Source: Flavonifractor hominis
GTDB taxonomy: Bacteria; Bacillota; Clostridia; Oscillospirales; Oscillospiraceae
DNA: 64,000 bases
NCBI RefSeq assembly: GCF_040095835.1
Contig: NZ_JBBMFT010000002.1
Coordinates: 1-64,000, forward strand
Reading direction: 5' to 3'
The translations under genes and the position numbers were made by a program. The notes below the pieces were generated by a model. That model did no database searches. It saw only the letters and a list, made by a program, of their open reading frames with translations, and was not told the DNA's origin. Below are positions 17,848 to 26,355 of this stretch, piece after piece (within the stretch, counting starts at the first letter, position 1; each line of letters starts with the position of its first letter).

Positions 17848-18441
17848 TTATATGGACGACGCTCCCGCGGAAAAGTTCCCACGCTGGAGCAAATAATTGC
17901 GCAGAGACAGACGGGCCCGGGCAATGCGGGACTTGACCGTTCCCTCTTCCAGATCCAGCAGCGCCGCGATCTCCCGGTAGGACAGACCTTCCAGCTCCCG
18001 GAGCACCAGTACCTGCCGGTGCTCCTCCGAGAGAGTCTTCAAGCCATCCTGGATGGTCTGGCGCAGTTCCTGGCGCTCGGCCTGCTGATGGGGGCTGTAG
18101 CGCTCATCGGGCAGCTCGGCCTGACGGGCCTGCTGCTCGTCATCCAGAGACACCGTCATGGAAAGGGTGCTGCGCCGCTTCTCCCGGCGGAGAAAGTCAA
18201 TGCATACGTTGCTGGTCAGCCGGTAGATCCAGGTGGAAAAGGAACTCTCCCCCTGGAACTTCTCCAGTCCCCGCCAGGCGTTGAGAAAGGCCTCCTGGCT
18301 CAGTTCGGCCGCGTCGTCCGGATTGCCGGTCATGCGCAGGGCCAGGTTGTATACCCGGCTCTGGTTGCGCTCCACCAGAGCGGCAAAGGCATCCTGATTG
18401 CCCTGCCGGGCCAGATGCACCAACTCCTGTTCCTCTGACAA
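17848..18441 (-). CDS. Sigma-W-like RNA polymerase sigma factor
   Basis: This 197-residue protein has sigma region 2 (about residues 20-95, with LRMTGNPDDAAELSQEAFLN and FSTWIYRLTSNVCIDFLR) and region 4 (about 130-185, with LEGLSYREIAALLDLEEGTV). It is an extracytoplasmic-function sigma factor of the SigW type. The start is TTG at 18441, preceded closely by GAGGAAGG; the GTG upstream is out of frame. It follows dusB by 33 bases and precedes its zinc-finger anti-sigma by 26 bases, and the three share one terminator. A separate internal promoter cannot be excluded. Confidence 0.92.
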   Translation of the reverse strand: MSEEQELVHLARQGNQDAFAALVERNQSRVYNLALRMTGNPDDAAELSQEAFLNAWRGLEKFQGESSFSTWIYRLTSNVCIDFLRREKRRSTLSMTVSLDDEQQARQAELPDERYSPHQQAERQELRQTIQDGLKTLSEEHRQVLVLRELEGLSYREIAALLDLEEGTVKSRIARARLSLRNYLLQRGNFSAGASSI

Positions 18442-18474
18442 ACCTTCCTCACCTGCCTTTCCTGCCGGGGCCGG

Positions 18475-19446
18475 TTACTTCAGGTCCCGCTTGATGCCCG
18501 CTGTTACCTGATAGATATCCTCCATAGTGGAGAGATGACTGATCTGCTCCTTATAATAGCCTGCGTAGGGTACCCCCTTGAGGTACCAGGCGTAGTGCTT
18601 TCTGGCCTCCAGACAGGCGATGTGCTCTCCTTTCTGAGCGGCGGAGAGCTCAAACTGCCGCACGGCGATGTCGCACCGCTGGGCCAGAGGGGGCAGGGGC
18701 GGGATCTCCCGCCCCTCCAGCGCGGCCTGGGCCTGCTGAAACAGCCAGGGGTTTCCGAAACAGCCGCGGCCGATCATGGCCATATCCGCACCGGTATAAC
18801 GGAGGATGTGCACCGCGTCCTGGGCGGAAAAGACATCCCCGTTGGCGATGACCGGGATGGACACCGCCTCTTTCACCGCGCGGATGTAGTCCCAGTTGGC
18901 CCGGCCGGAGTACATCTGTACCTTCGTGCGGCCGTGGACGGCCACAGCCGCCACTCCGGCTCCCTCCATGGCCTGAGCGAACTCCACACAGTTGATGGAG
19001 CCCTTGTCCCAGCCCAGGCGGAACTTTACCGTCACCGGCCGTCCGCCGGCGCCCCGGATGACCGCCTCAGCTACCTTGACCGCCAGTTCCGGGGTGCGCA
19101 TCAGCCCTGAGCCGTCCCCAGAGTTAGCCACCTTGGGCACGGGACAGCCCATGTTGATGTCGATGATGTCGGCCCCTGAGCGCTCAGCAGCAATGCCGGC
19201 GGCCTGCTCCATACAGGAAGGATCGCTGCCAAACAGCTGCACCGCCGCCGGGTGTTCTCCCGGTCCCAGCTGGAGCAGAGGCAGCGATTTTTTGTCCTGA
19301 TAGCACAGCGCCTTGGCGCTTACCATTTCCGTAATGGTATATACGTCGGCCAGCTCCCGGCAGACGGTGCGGAAACCCAAATCCGTCACTCCTGCCATGG
19401 GAGCCAGTGCCAACTTGGTATTTATCGTGATTTTGCCAATATTCAC
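18475..19446 (-). CDS. dusB: tRNA-dihydrouridine synthase B
   Basis: This 323-residue flavoenzyme reduces specific uridines in tRNA to dihydrouridine. Family motifs are visible: LAPMAGVTDLGFR near residue 14, DINMGCPVPKV near residue 100 with its active-site cysteine, VHGRTKVQMYSG near residue 168, and IANGDVFSAQDA near residue 200, with IGRGCFGNPW further on. The GTG at 19446 was chosen because GGGGGA lies just upstream and the promoter at 19478-19506 would lie inside a longer reading. In many Firmicutes dusB stands alone; here it is the first gene of a sigma/anti-sigma operon. Confidence 0.94.
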   Translation of the reverse strand: MNIGKITINTKLALAPMAGVTDLGFRTVCRELADVYTITEMVSAKALCYQDKKSLPLLQLGPGEHPAAVQLFGSDPSCMEQAAGIAAERSGADIIDINMGCPVPKVANSGDGSGLMRTPELAVKVAEAVIRGAGGRPVTVKFRLGWDKGSINCVEFAQAMEGAGVAAVAVHGRTKVQMYSGRANWDYIRAVKEAVSIPVIANGDVFSAQDAVHILRYTGADMAMIGRGCFGNPWLFQQAQAALEGREIPPLPPLAQRCDIAVRQFELSAAQKGEHIACLEARKHYAWYLKGVPYAGYYKEQISHLSTMEDIYQVTAGIKRDLK

Positions 19447-19477
19447 GGTGTCCCCCGATGTGTTATAAATTGAATGT

Positions 19478-19506
19478 ATCATACCACAAAGGAACCTGTT
19501 CAGCAA
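19478..19506 (-). promoter_or_regulatory. Promoter of dusB
   Basis: On the minus strand: TTGCTG (19501-19506), a 17-base spacer and TATGAT (19478-19483). It lies back to back with the rubredoxin gene. Confidence 0.8.
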
Positions 19507-19567
19507 GGTATCTTTCCTTCCCGCGGTGGTGATACTATCAATGAAACGAAAAAAGGAGTTTATGAGT

Positions 19568-19726
19568 ATGGATAAGTACGTCTGCGATATCTGCGGCTAT
19601 GTGTATGATCCCGCCGAGGGCGATCCTGAAAACGGCGTGGCTCCCGGCACCGCCTGGGAGAATGTGCCCGACAGCTGGGTCTGCCCCCTGTGCGGCGTGG
19701 GCAAGGACCAGTTCTCCAAGCAGTAA
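19568..19726 (+). CDS. Rubredoxin
   Basis: This is a complete 52-residue rubredoxin, starting MDKYVCDICGYVYDPAEGDP, with the two metal-binding pairs CDICG and CPLCG. It binds one iron through four cysteines and carries single electrons in the cytoplasm, often to reductases that remove oxygen or peroxide in anaerobes. The second ATG was chosen because AAAAGGAG lies nine bases ahead of it. The earlier ATG at 19562 is only three bases from that site. A strong terminator follows, so it is monocistronic. Confidence 0.96.
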   Translation: MDKYVCDICGYVYDPAEGDPENGVAPGTAWENVPDSWVCPLCGVGKDQFSKQ

Positions 19727-19731
19727 GCAAA

Positions 19732-19775
19732 CAGCAGCGTGGGAGCGGCATCTGCCGCTCCCACGCTGTTTTTTT
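19732..19775 (+). terminator. Terminator after rubredoxin
   Basis: A 16-bp perfect stem (CAGCGTGGGAGCGGCA with its complement) and a TC loop are followed by seven T. Confidence 0.93.
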
Positions 19776-19892
19776 ACCTGGCGTCCGGGCACGGACAGCG
19801 CCGGGTTACGACCGCTTTTTTCCAATATATGGATTATACTGTCTCTGACACACGCCGGGCGGACAAGCCCCGCGAGCAAAGGAGACAGAAAC

Positions 19893-22241
19893 ATGGCGAC
19901 AAAAGAGACCTTGAAGATCAAGGCGGCCCGGGTCCGGGAGGAGGCCCGGGAGACAGGAAAGGTGATCCTCCGCGCCCCCGCCCTGGTGCGCTCTGCCGAG
20001 TGCGGCATCCGCTTTTTGCTGGGGGCCATGCTGTCCGGGGCGGAGATCTTCGGGGGATACGCCCCCTTCGGGCTGGGACTGGTGGCCTCCTCAGGGTCGG
20101 GGGTGGACGGATTCTGCGCGCTGCTGGGGGCTTGCCTGGGCTATCTGTCCTTCCAGGGCTTTGCCGAGGGACTGCGGTATGTGGCGGCCTGTATCCTGGC
20201 CTATTCGGTGGCCTTCGCCTTTTTTGACGTCAAGGCCTACCGCCGGGCCTGGTTCATGCCCCTGGCCGCGGCGGGGATGGATGCGGTGACGGGGTTTGTC
20301 TACCTGTCCGACCGGGGGTGGACCCCGGAGAACGTCATTTTCTTCGGCACGGAGCTGTTGCTGTGCGGGGCGGCGACCTATTTTTACCGGATCGCCTTCA
20401 CCCCCTGGACCGGACAGCGGGAAGAGGAGGAACTCACCGCCCGGCAGACGGTGAGTCTGCTTATTTTGATGGGTACGCTGCTCATCACCCTGAGCAAGAT
20501 CACCCTCTTTGGCGATCTGTCGGTAGGCCGGACGGCGGCGGCGCTGGCGGTGATGGCCGCGGCCTACAAGGGGGGCATCGGCGTGGGGGCCACCCTGGGG
20601 GTGGCGGCCGGATTGGGCATGGACCTGGCGGCGGGAGAGACACCTTTTTACTGCATGACCTACGCTTTGTCCGGAGTGATGTGCGGCGTGTTCCACCGCC
20701 AGGGCAAGCTGGCCGCCGCCCTGGCCTATGTGCTCTCCAATGCCCTGGGGGTGCTCTGGACCTGGCAGCAGGGGCTGCAGGTGTCCCTGCTCTATGAGGT
20801 ATTCATCGCCTCGGTGGTGTTTCTGCTGCTGCCCGAGCAGGTGCTGCGCCGGGTGGGGGCCATGGTGGGACAGCCGCCCCAGCGGGGCACCCGGGAGCGG
20901 GCCGGGGCCTATGTCCGCCAGCGGCTGGAGGACACGGCGGGGGCCTTCCGGGGACTGTATGAGTCCATGCGTACCTCGTTTGGCCGGCCGGCGCCCAACG
21001 ACAACGACGCCGCTGCCGTCTTTGACCGGGCGGCCGCCCGGGTGTGCAGGCGCTGCCCGCTCCAGAACGCCTGCTGGCAGCGGGATTACATTTCCACCTT
21101 CAACGCCCTCAACGACGCCCTGCCCGCCATGCTGGAGCGGGGACGGGGGGAGGGGGGAGACTTCCCGGCCTATTTCTCCAACCGGTGTATGCACTTTTCT
21201 GATTTTCTCAGCGCCGCCAACGAGGAGCTCTCCGCCCTGCTCTGCCGCCGGCAGTACCAGAGCCGCCTGAAGGAGAACCGTGCGGCGGTGTGCCGGCAGT
21301 ACGCCGAGCTGGCCGGCGTGCTGGGGGCGGCCGCCGCCGAGCTGGGGGCCGAGCTGGTGCCCGACCCGGTGCGGGAGAAACGCCTGCGTCAGTACCTCAC
21401 CGCCCAGGGGGTGGAGTGTGAGGTGGGGGCCTATTACGACGAGGCCGGACACCTGCGCATTGAGCTGGAGGGAGCAGGGCTGAGCGCGGTGCGCAAGAGC
21501 GAGTCGGTGGAAAAGATCTCTAAGCTGATGAATTTCCCCCTGCGTGCGGTGGACCAGACCCGGAGGGACCAGCTGCTGCTGGTGCAGAGCGAGCCTTTGA
21601 TGGCCGTGGCCGGTGTGGCGGCCCGGAAAAAGGACGGGCAGACCGTCTCAGGAGACGCGGGGGCCTGGTTCAAGCACGACGACGGTTCACTGTATGTACT
21701 GCTGTGCGACGGTATGGGCTCCGGGGTGCTGGCCGAGCGGGAGAGCTCCCTGGCCGTGCGCCTGCTGGAGCAGTTCCTGCGGGCGGGCATCCGGCCGGAG
21801 AACGCCTTAAAGACCCTCAGCTCCGCCCTGGCCCTGCGCAATGAGGAGGAGGCGGGGGGCTTTACCACCATCGATCTGATGCGGGTGGACCTGTTCACCG
21901 GTGAGACGGGGGTGTATAAGTACGGCGCGGCCCCTACCTATGTCAAAAAGGGAGGCAGCGTCCAGCGCATCACCGGTAGCGCGCTGCCCGCCGGACTGGC
22001 CGGCGGAGACGGCGCGGCTCCCGATGTGACCCGGCTGCAGCTGGAGGGGGGCGACTGCGTGGTGCTGGTGAGCGACGGAGTCTGCGGCACCGGAGCGGAC
22101 CAGTGGGTGCGCGACCGGCTGAGCGCCTTTGACGGGGGCAGCCCCAAGGACCTGGCCCAGGCCCTCATCGACGAGAGCGGGGAACGGGTGGGAGCCGCCG
22201 ACGACCGGACGGCGCTGGTGCTCAAGCTGGTGCGGCGGTGA
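19893..22241 (+). CDS. spoIIE: Stage II sporulation protein E (PP2C phosphatase)
   Basis: This 782-residue membrane phosphatase dephosphorylates SpoIIAA and so switches on sigma-F in the forespore. The N-terminal third (about residues 30-320) is strongly hydrophobic, with about ten membrane segments. A cytoplasmic linker follows, with clustered cysteines (CRRCPLQNAC near residue 390). The PP2C domain runs from about residue 570 to 782 and carries metal-site motifs LLCDGMGSG, VLVSDGVCG and ADDRTALV. AAAGGAGACAG precedes the ATG at 19893. It stands alone between two terminators, as spoIIE often does. It is direct evidence that the organism belongs to an endospore-forming lineage. Confidence 0.95.
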   Translation: MATKETLKIKAARVREEARETGKVILRAPALVRSAECGIRFLLGAMLSGAEIFGGYAPFGLGLVASSGSGVDGFCALLGACLGYLSFQGFAEGLRYVAACILAYSVAFAFFDVKAYRRAWFMPLAAAGMDAVTGFVYLSDRGWTPENVIFFGTELLLCGAATYFYRIAFTPWTGQREEEELTARQTVSLLILMGTLLITLSKITLFGDLSVGRTAAALAVMAAAYKGGIGVGATLGVAAGLGMDLAAGETPFYCMTYALSGVMCGVFHRQGKLAAALAYVLSNALGVLWTWQQGLQVSLLYEVFIASVVFLLLPEQVLRRVGAMVGQPPQRGTRERAGAYVRQRLEDTAGAFRGLYESMRTSFGRPAPNDNDAAAVFDRAAARVCRRCPLQNACWQRDYISTFNALNDALPAMLERGRGEGGDFPAYFSNRCMHFSDFLSAANEELSALLCRRQYQSRLKENRAAVCRQYAELAGVLGAAAAELGAELVPDPVREKRLRQYLTAQGVECEVGAYYDEAGHLRIELEGAGLSAVRKSESVEKISKLMNFPLRAVDQTRRDQLLLVQSEPLMAVAGVAARKKDGQTVSGDAGAWFKHDDGSLYVLLCDGMGSGVLAERESSLAVRLLEQFLRAGIRPENALKTLSSALALRNEEEAGGFTTIDLMRVDLFTGETGVYKYGAAPTYVKKGGSVQRITGSALPAGLAGGDGAAPDVTRLQLEGGDCVVLVSDGVCGTGADQWVRDRLSAFDGGSPKDLAQALIDESGERVGAADDRTALVLKLVRR

Positions 22242-22248
22242 AAAAAAC

Positions 22249-22292
22249 GACCGGGCGGGGCGCTCTTTTCGGAGCGCCCCGCCCGGTTTTTG
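22249..22292. terminator. Bidirectional terminator between spoIIE and the M23 gene
   Basis: A 16-bp stem (ACCGGGCGGGGCGCTC with its complement) is flanked by A7 on the left and T5 on the right, between convergent genes. Confidence 0.92.
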
Positions 22293-22301
22293 GGAAAGGG
22301 G

Positions 22302-23021
22302 TCAGTCGGGCAGATAGTCCAGCGGGTTGACCGGTTCTCCGTCCTGCTGCATGACGAAGTGCAGGTGGTCGGGCAGGGCGCTCTCGGCAATGGCGGTCTG
22401 TCCCACCGCACCGATCACATCCCCGGCCAGCACGCTGTCGCCCACCTCCACCGTGGGGACGGCGGCCAGGTTGGCGTAGGTGCTGGTCAGCCCCGCGCCG
22501 TGGTCGATGACCACCGTGGTGCCCATGAGGGCGTCCTCCACCAGGTCGGTCACAGTGCCGGCGGCGGTTGCGCGGACCTCGGTGCCGGCAGCGGCAGCCA
22601 GATCCAGTGCGGCGTGGACCCGCCAATCCTCCATGGTCTGGTCATAGGCCAGGGTCTCCACGCTGAAGTCGGAGAGCACTTCGCCCTGAACCGGCCAGGC
22701 AAATACCGTGGGGACGGTCTGAGTCGTTGTTCCGGCAGCGGCGGGGGCCGGGGTGTCAGACACGGCCGGATTGGTGGTCTGTACCGGCTTGGGGGTCTGG
22801 ACAGGCGTGGGGGTGGCCGGCGGCTGGGACGGGGCGGTGGGGGTGGGCGTCACGGTGATGTGCACCGGGGCATTGACCGTGGCGTCCGCCTCCTCCGGAG
22901 AGAGGGAAGTGAAGAGATAATAGCCCGAAATTCCGATTGCGGCGACGCAGAGGAACAGGACGATGTAGAAACCCTTCCCCTCCAGAAAGTCGCCCATTCG
23001 CTTGAGGAATGGTTTTTTCAT
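22302..23021 (-). CDS. LytM/M23 peptidase-like membrane protein, SpoIIQ-like
   Basis: This 239-residue protein has one N-terminal transmembrane segment (about residues 17-38). A Pro/Thr-rich spacer follows (about 55-105), then a LytM/M23 domain (about 110-239). Both metal-site motifs are kept: HxxxD (VHAALDL) and HxH (DHLHFV). The layout and the FSVETLxYxxTMEDWRVH segment resemble SpoIIQ, the forespore half of the SpoIIQ-SpoIIIAH channel, and spoIIE is next door. Clostridial SpoIIQ can keep the zinc site, so activity is possible. The ATG at 23021 has GGAGGTG eight bases upstream. A general M23 endopeptidase is the alternative. Confidence 0.82.
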   Translation of the reverse strand: MKKPFLKRMGDFLEGKGFYIVLFLCVAAIGISGYYLFTSLSPEEADATVNAPVHITVTPTPTAPSQPPATPTPVQTPKPVQTTNPAVSDTPAPAAAGTTTQTVPTVFAWPVQGEVLSDFSVETLAYDQTMEDWRVHAALDLAAAAGTEVRATAAGTVTDLVEDALMGTTVVIDHGAGLTSTYANLAAVPTVEVGDSVLAGDVIGAVGQTAIAESALPDHLHFVMQQDGEPVNPLDYLPD

Positions 23022-23090
23022 GCTTTTAGCACCTCCGAGCCTATTGTGGACACTCCGGCGGGCAGATATACATAAACTTGGAAAAAACCC

Positions 23091-23121
23091 TTGACCTTTC
23101 ACCAGGTGCAGGGTGTATAAC
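23091..23121 (+). promoter_or_regulatory. MerR-type promoter/operator with 19-bp spacer
   Basis: TTGACC (23091-23096) and TATAAC (23116-23121) are 19 bases apart, the hallmark of promoters remodelled by MerR-family regulators. The spacer is filled by an inverted repeat, ACCTTTCACC (23094-23103) and GGTGCAGGGT (23105-23114), matching at 8 of 10 positions around a single A. A GGAGG follows at about 23124, but no reading frame begins there. It may drive the TetR-efflux operon from afar, or be left over from a lost gene. Confidence 0.6.
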
Positions 23122-23234
23122 ACGGAGGATGGTTTAAGAAATTTTTAATCTTCTCTTCATAGAGGCTTACATAGGTTTCTGATATGCTCATCTTTGGCAA
23201 ATAAAAACAAACTGCAAACATTGCGCCGGGGACG

Positions 23235-23263
23235 TTGACATGTGACAGGTTGTCGCCTAATAT
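23235..23263 (+). promoter_or_regulatory. Promoter of the TetR-efflux operon
   Basis: TTGACA (23235-23240), a 17-base spacer and TAATAT (23258-23263), about 32 bases before the TetR start. It is overlapped by two operator-like dyads. Confidence 0.8.
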
Positions 23264-23278
23264 AATGACAGCTTGTCA
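23243..23278 (+). promoter_or_regulatory. Two TetR-type operator dyads
   Basis: Two copies of TGACA-N3-TGTC(A/G) lie at 23243-23255 and 23266-23278, their centres 23 bp apart. The second is a perfect dyad (TGACAGCTTGTCA). They span the spacer, the -10 and the likely start point, which suits repression of its own operon by the downstream TetR protein. Confidence 0.65.
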
Positions 23279-23294
23279 GGTGAGGAGGCGCGGC

Positions 23295-23912
23295 ATGCCC
23301 AGCACGACCTTTTACAATTTACCCCCGGAGAAGCGGGAGCGGCTGCTGGCTGCGGCCCGGGCGGAATTTGTCCGTGTACCCTATGAGGAGGCCTCGGTCA
23401 ACCGGATCATTCAGGCCGCTGGGATTCCCAGGGGGAGCTTTTACATGTACTTCACGGATAAGGAAGATCTGTTCCGGCATCTGATGGAGTGCTATGCACG
23501 GCTGCTGGAAGAACGAATGGCCCAGCTGCTGGACCGGAACGGAGGCGATCTGTTCGCGGCGTTTCTGGAACTGTTTGATCACATCCGTGGGGTGTGGAGG
23601 CAGGGGGAGTACCGGGAGATCGGGCAGATCCTCTGCCGCAACCGGCAAATGCAGCCGTGGCTGTTCCTGGACCGGGCAGGGCCTGAAGCGGTCCTGAACC
23701 GTCTGCGGGACAGGGTGGATCTGTCCCGATTGGATTTGCAGACCGAGACCGATCTGTCCGATCTGTTCCACCTGCTGGTTACTACGTTAGCCGGCACACT
23801 GGTTACCGCGCAGACGGTTCGGGAAGAGGAGGCCCGGGCGCGGCTGGTGCGGGTCTTAGGCATCCTTCAGCGGGGGGCGGCCAGCAAAGCGCCCAGCTGT
23901 GAAGAGGCATAG
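23295..23912 (+). CDS. TetR family transcriptional regulator
   Basis: This 205-residue protein has an N-terminal TetR DNA-binding domain (about residues 8-60): RERLLAAARAEFVRVPYEEA, then the helix-turn-helix through VNRIIQAAGIPRGSFYMYF. The C-terminal ligand-binding part is unassigned. The ATG at 23295 follows GAGGAGG. It is the first gene of an apparent operon with an HlyD-type adaptor, an ABC ATPase and a permease. The two dyads over its promoter make it a likely self-repressor that is relieved by an export substrate. Confidence 0.9.
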   Translation: MPSTTFYNLPPEKRERLLAAARAEFVRVPYEEASVNRIIQAAGIPRGSFYMYFTDKEDLFRHLMECYARLLEERMAQLLDRNGGDLFAAFLELFDHIRGVWRQGEYREIGQILCRNRQMQPWLFLDRAGPEAVLNRLRDRVDLSRLDLQTETDLSDLFHLLVTTLAGTLVTAQTVREEEARARLVRVLGILQRGAASKAPSCEEA

Positions 23913-23934
23913 CAAAGAAAAGGAGAAAGCGTTT

Positions 23935-25599
23935 ATGGAAGCAACCCAAGTCAAACCAAAGGTCTCAACATCCGCTCCGGCCACTCCGGAGAAGCAGGCG
24001 CCCAAATTCAAAGCGCCCAAGAAGAAACGCAAATGGCCCAAGCGGCTGATCATTCTGCTGGTCATTGTGGCGGTGCTGGCCCTGCTGCTCTCCCGGTGCA
24101 TGAATGCCGGCAGCCAGATCGTCAGCAGCGCCTACCTGCCCTATACCACTGAGATGCGGGATATGACGGTCTCGGTGTCGGGTACCGGCACCATCGAGCC
24201 CATCCACTCCTACAAGGTCACCACCCTGGTCAGCGGCGAGATCCTGGAGGCGCCCTTTGAAGAGGGGCAGACCGTCCACAAGGGCGACGTGCTCTTCCGC
24301 ATCGACTCCAAGGATGTGGAGAGCAACATCGAGCAGCTTCAGCTCAATGTCCAGTCGGCTCAGCTGGCGTTGAATGATCTGCTGGAGACCCAGAGCGACA
24401 ACCAGAAGGACCGCAATCTCAAGGCTGAGGACGCCGGCGTGATCACCAAGCTCTATGTGGAGCAGGGGGACAGCGTGAGCATCGGCGCACCCATCGCCGA
24501 CGTGCTGGACCGGGACCACATGAAGCTGAAGGTGCCCTTCCACTCCGCCGACGCGGCGGGCTTCTATGTGGGGCAGACCGCCACTGTGGTGGTGGACGGC
24601 ACCGCCCAGAGCCTGACCGGCACGGTGGATGAGATCGCAGTCACCGACGAGGTGGGCCCCGGCGGTACCCTGGTGCGCCAGGTGACCATCCGGGTGGATA
24701 ATCCCGGCGTGCTCTCCGAGACCAGCCGCGGCACCGCCAGCGTCAACGGCGCGGCCTGCGCCTCGGGCGCCGCATTTGCCTATGCCTCTTCCTCCCAGAT
24801 CACCGCCAAGGCCGCCGGAGATGTGGAGACCCTGAGCATCAAAGAGGGCGACCGGGTAAGCGAGGGCCAGGTGGTGGGCGTACTCTCCGAGGTGGATCTG
24901 GACAGCCAGATCGAAAACGCCCGCATCTCCCTGGAGACCGCCCAGCTCTCCCTGAAAAATGCCCAGGAGAAACTGGACGACTACACCATTACCTCCACCA
25001 TCGACGGTGAGGTCATTGAAAAGAACCTGGACGTGGGGGACAACATCAGCGGGGTGTCCAGCTCGGGTACGTCGGTGAGCTATCCCGCCGTCATCTACGA
25101 CCGCTCCCAGTTGACCTTTGACATGGACATCGACGAGAAGGACATCAGCAAGATCCAGGTGGGCCAGAAGGTGGAGATCACCGCCGACGCCCTGGACGGG
25201 GAGAGCTTTACCGGCGTGGTGGATAAGATCAACATCAACGGCACCACCACCAGCGGCCACACCAGCTATCCCGTCACCGTGCTGGTGGACGGCTCCCCCG
25301 AGGAGCTCTACCCCGGTATGAACGTGTCCGCCAAGATCATCGTGGAGGAGGCGGGCAGCGTGCTCACCCTGCCGGTGGAGGCCGTGGAGCGGGGCGACAC
25401 CGTACTGGTGGCCCTGCCGGGCTGCCTGGACGAGAACGGCAACGTGGCCGATCTCAGCGCCGTGGAGGAGCGGCAGGTCACCCTGGGCCGCAACGACGAC
25501 AACTACATCGAGATCGTGGACGGCCTGGAGGACGGCGAAGTGGTGGTGGCCCTCAGCCCCCAGGGATCCAGCATTATGAGCGCAATGGGGATGGGCTAA
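23935..25599 (+). CDS. MacA/HlyD-type efflux adaptor protein
   Basis: This 554-residue membrane-anchored adaptor has a basic N-terminus (KAPKKKRKWPKR), a transmembrane helix (about residues 38-56) and paired barrel-sandwich (biotinyl-lipoyl-like) halves (about 85-185 and 290-330). A short coiled-coil segment is seen near residue 322 (ENARISLETAQLSLKNAQEK). A beta-barrel domain follows (about 395-480), and the ending is Met/Gly-rich. It should couple the MacB-type transporter encoded next to substrate delivery at the cell surface. The ATG at 23935 has AAAAGGAG ten bases upstream. The ATPase gene starts three bases after its stop. Confidence 0.88.
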   Translation: MEATQVKPKVSTSAPATPEKQAPKFKAPKKKRKWPKRLIILLVIVAVLALLLSRCMNAGSQIVSSAYLPYTTEMRDMTVSVSGTGTIEPIHSYKVTTLVSGEILEAPFEEGQTVHKGDVLFRIDSKDVESNIEQLQLNVQSAQLALNDLLETQSDNQKDRNLKAEDAGVITKLYVEQGDSVSIGAPIADVLDRDHMKLKVPFHSADAAGFYVGQTATVVVDGTAQSLTGTVDEIAVTDEVGPGGTLVRQVTIRVDNPGVLSETSRGTASVNGAACASGAAFAYASSSQITAKAAGDVETLSIKEGDRVSEGQVVGVLSEVDLDSQIENARISLETAQLSLKNAQEKLDDYTITSTIDGEVIEKNLDVGDNISGVSSSGTSVSYPAVIYDRSQLTFDMDIDEKDISKIQVGQKVEITADALDGESFTGVVDKININGTTTSGHTSYPVTVLVDGSPEELYPGMNVSAKIIVEEAGSVLTLPVEAVERGDTVLVALPGCLDENGNVADLSAVEERQVTLGRNDDNYIEIVDGLEDGEVVVALSPQGSSIMSAMGMG

Positions 25600-25602
25600 G
25601 CC

Positions 25603-26355
25603 ATGGAACACCTGATTGAACTCAAGGATATTTATAAGATCTACCAGATGGGCGACGAGGCGGTCCACGCTCTGGACGGCATCTCCCTGACCGTGGACCA
25701 GGGGGAGTTTGTGGCCATCGTGGGCCAGTCGGGCTCGGGCAAGTCCACGGCCATGAACATCATCGGCTGTCTGGACGTGCCCACCTCCGGCACCTATCAC
25801 CTGGGGGGCGTGGATGTGTCCACCATGGACGACGACCAGCAGGCCGAGATCCGCAACAAGATGCTGGGCTTCATCTTCCAGCAGTATAACCTGATCCCCA
25901 AGCTCAATGTACTGGAAAATGTGGAGCTGCCCCTGCTCTATGCCGGGGTATCCGCCGGCCAGCGGCGGGAGCGGGCCATGAACGCCCTGGAGCGGGTGGG
26001 CCTGGCCGAAAAGTATAAAAATCTGCCCAGCCAGCTCTCCGGCGGCCAGCAGCAGCGGGTGTCCATCGCCCGGGCCCTGGCCGGGGAGCCGTCGGTGATC
26101 CTGGCCGACGAGCCCACCGGCGCGCTGGACTCCCGCACCGGCCGGGAGGTGCTGGGCTTCCTGCAGAAGCTCAATGCCGAGGGGGACACGGTGGTGCTTA
26201 TCACCCACGACAACTCCATCGCCGTCAAGGCCAAGCGCATCGTGCGCCTGCAGGACGGAAAGATCATCTACGACGGCGACGCCCACGACCCCCGGGCCGT
26301 GGTCCAGCCCGACGCCGAGGGTGAGAACGAGAGCCGGGAGGTGCTGGGCGTATGA
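25603..26355 (+). CDS. MacB/LolD-type ABC transporter ATPase
   Basis: This 250-residue ATP-binding subunit has Walker A GQSGSGKST (about residues 42-50), the ABC signature LSGGQQQR (about 146-153), Walker B VILADEPTGALD (about 166-177) and the switch histidine in VLITHDNS. It powers the FtsX/MacB-type permease encoded by the next gene, with which it overlaps by four bases. The long C-terminal acidic tail after residue 225 is not part of the core domain. Substrates of such systems include antimicrobial peptides and macrolides; the one here is unknown. Confidence 0.94.
   Translation: MEHLIELKDIYKIYQMGDEAVHALDGISLTVDQGEFVAIVGQSGSGKSTAMNIIGCLDVPTSGTYHLGGVDVSTMDDDQQAEIRNKMLGFIFQQYNLIPKLNVLENVELPLLYAGVSAGQRRERAMNALERVGLAEKYKNLPSQLSGGQQQRVSIARALAGEPSVILADEPTGALDSRTGREVLGFLQKLNAEGDTVVLITHDNSIAVKAKRIVRLQDGKIIYDGDAHDPRAVVQPDAEGENESREVLGV

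Noticed and set aside
23965..26286. Long minus-strand frame across the MacA and ATPase genes
   Set aside because: It spans two genes that carry clear adaptor and ABC motifs on the plus strand. Its own translation is low complexity.
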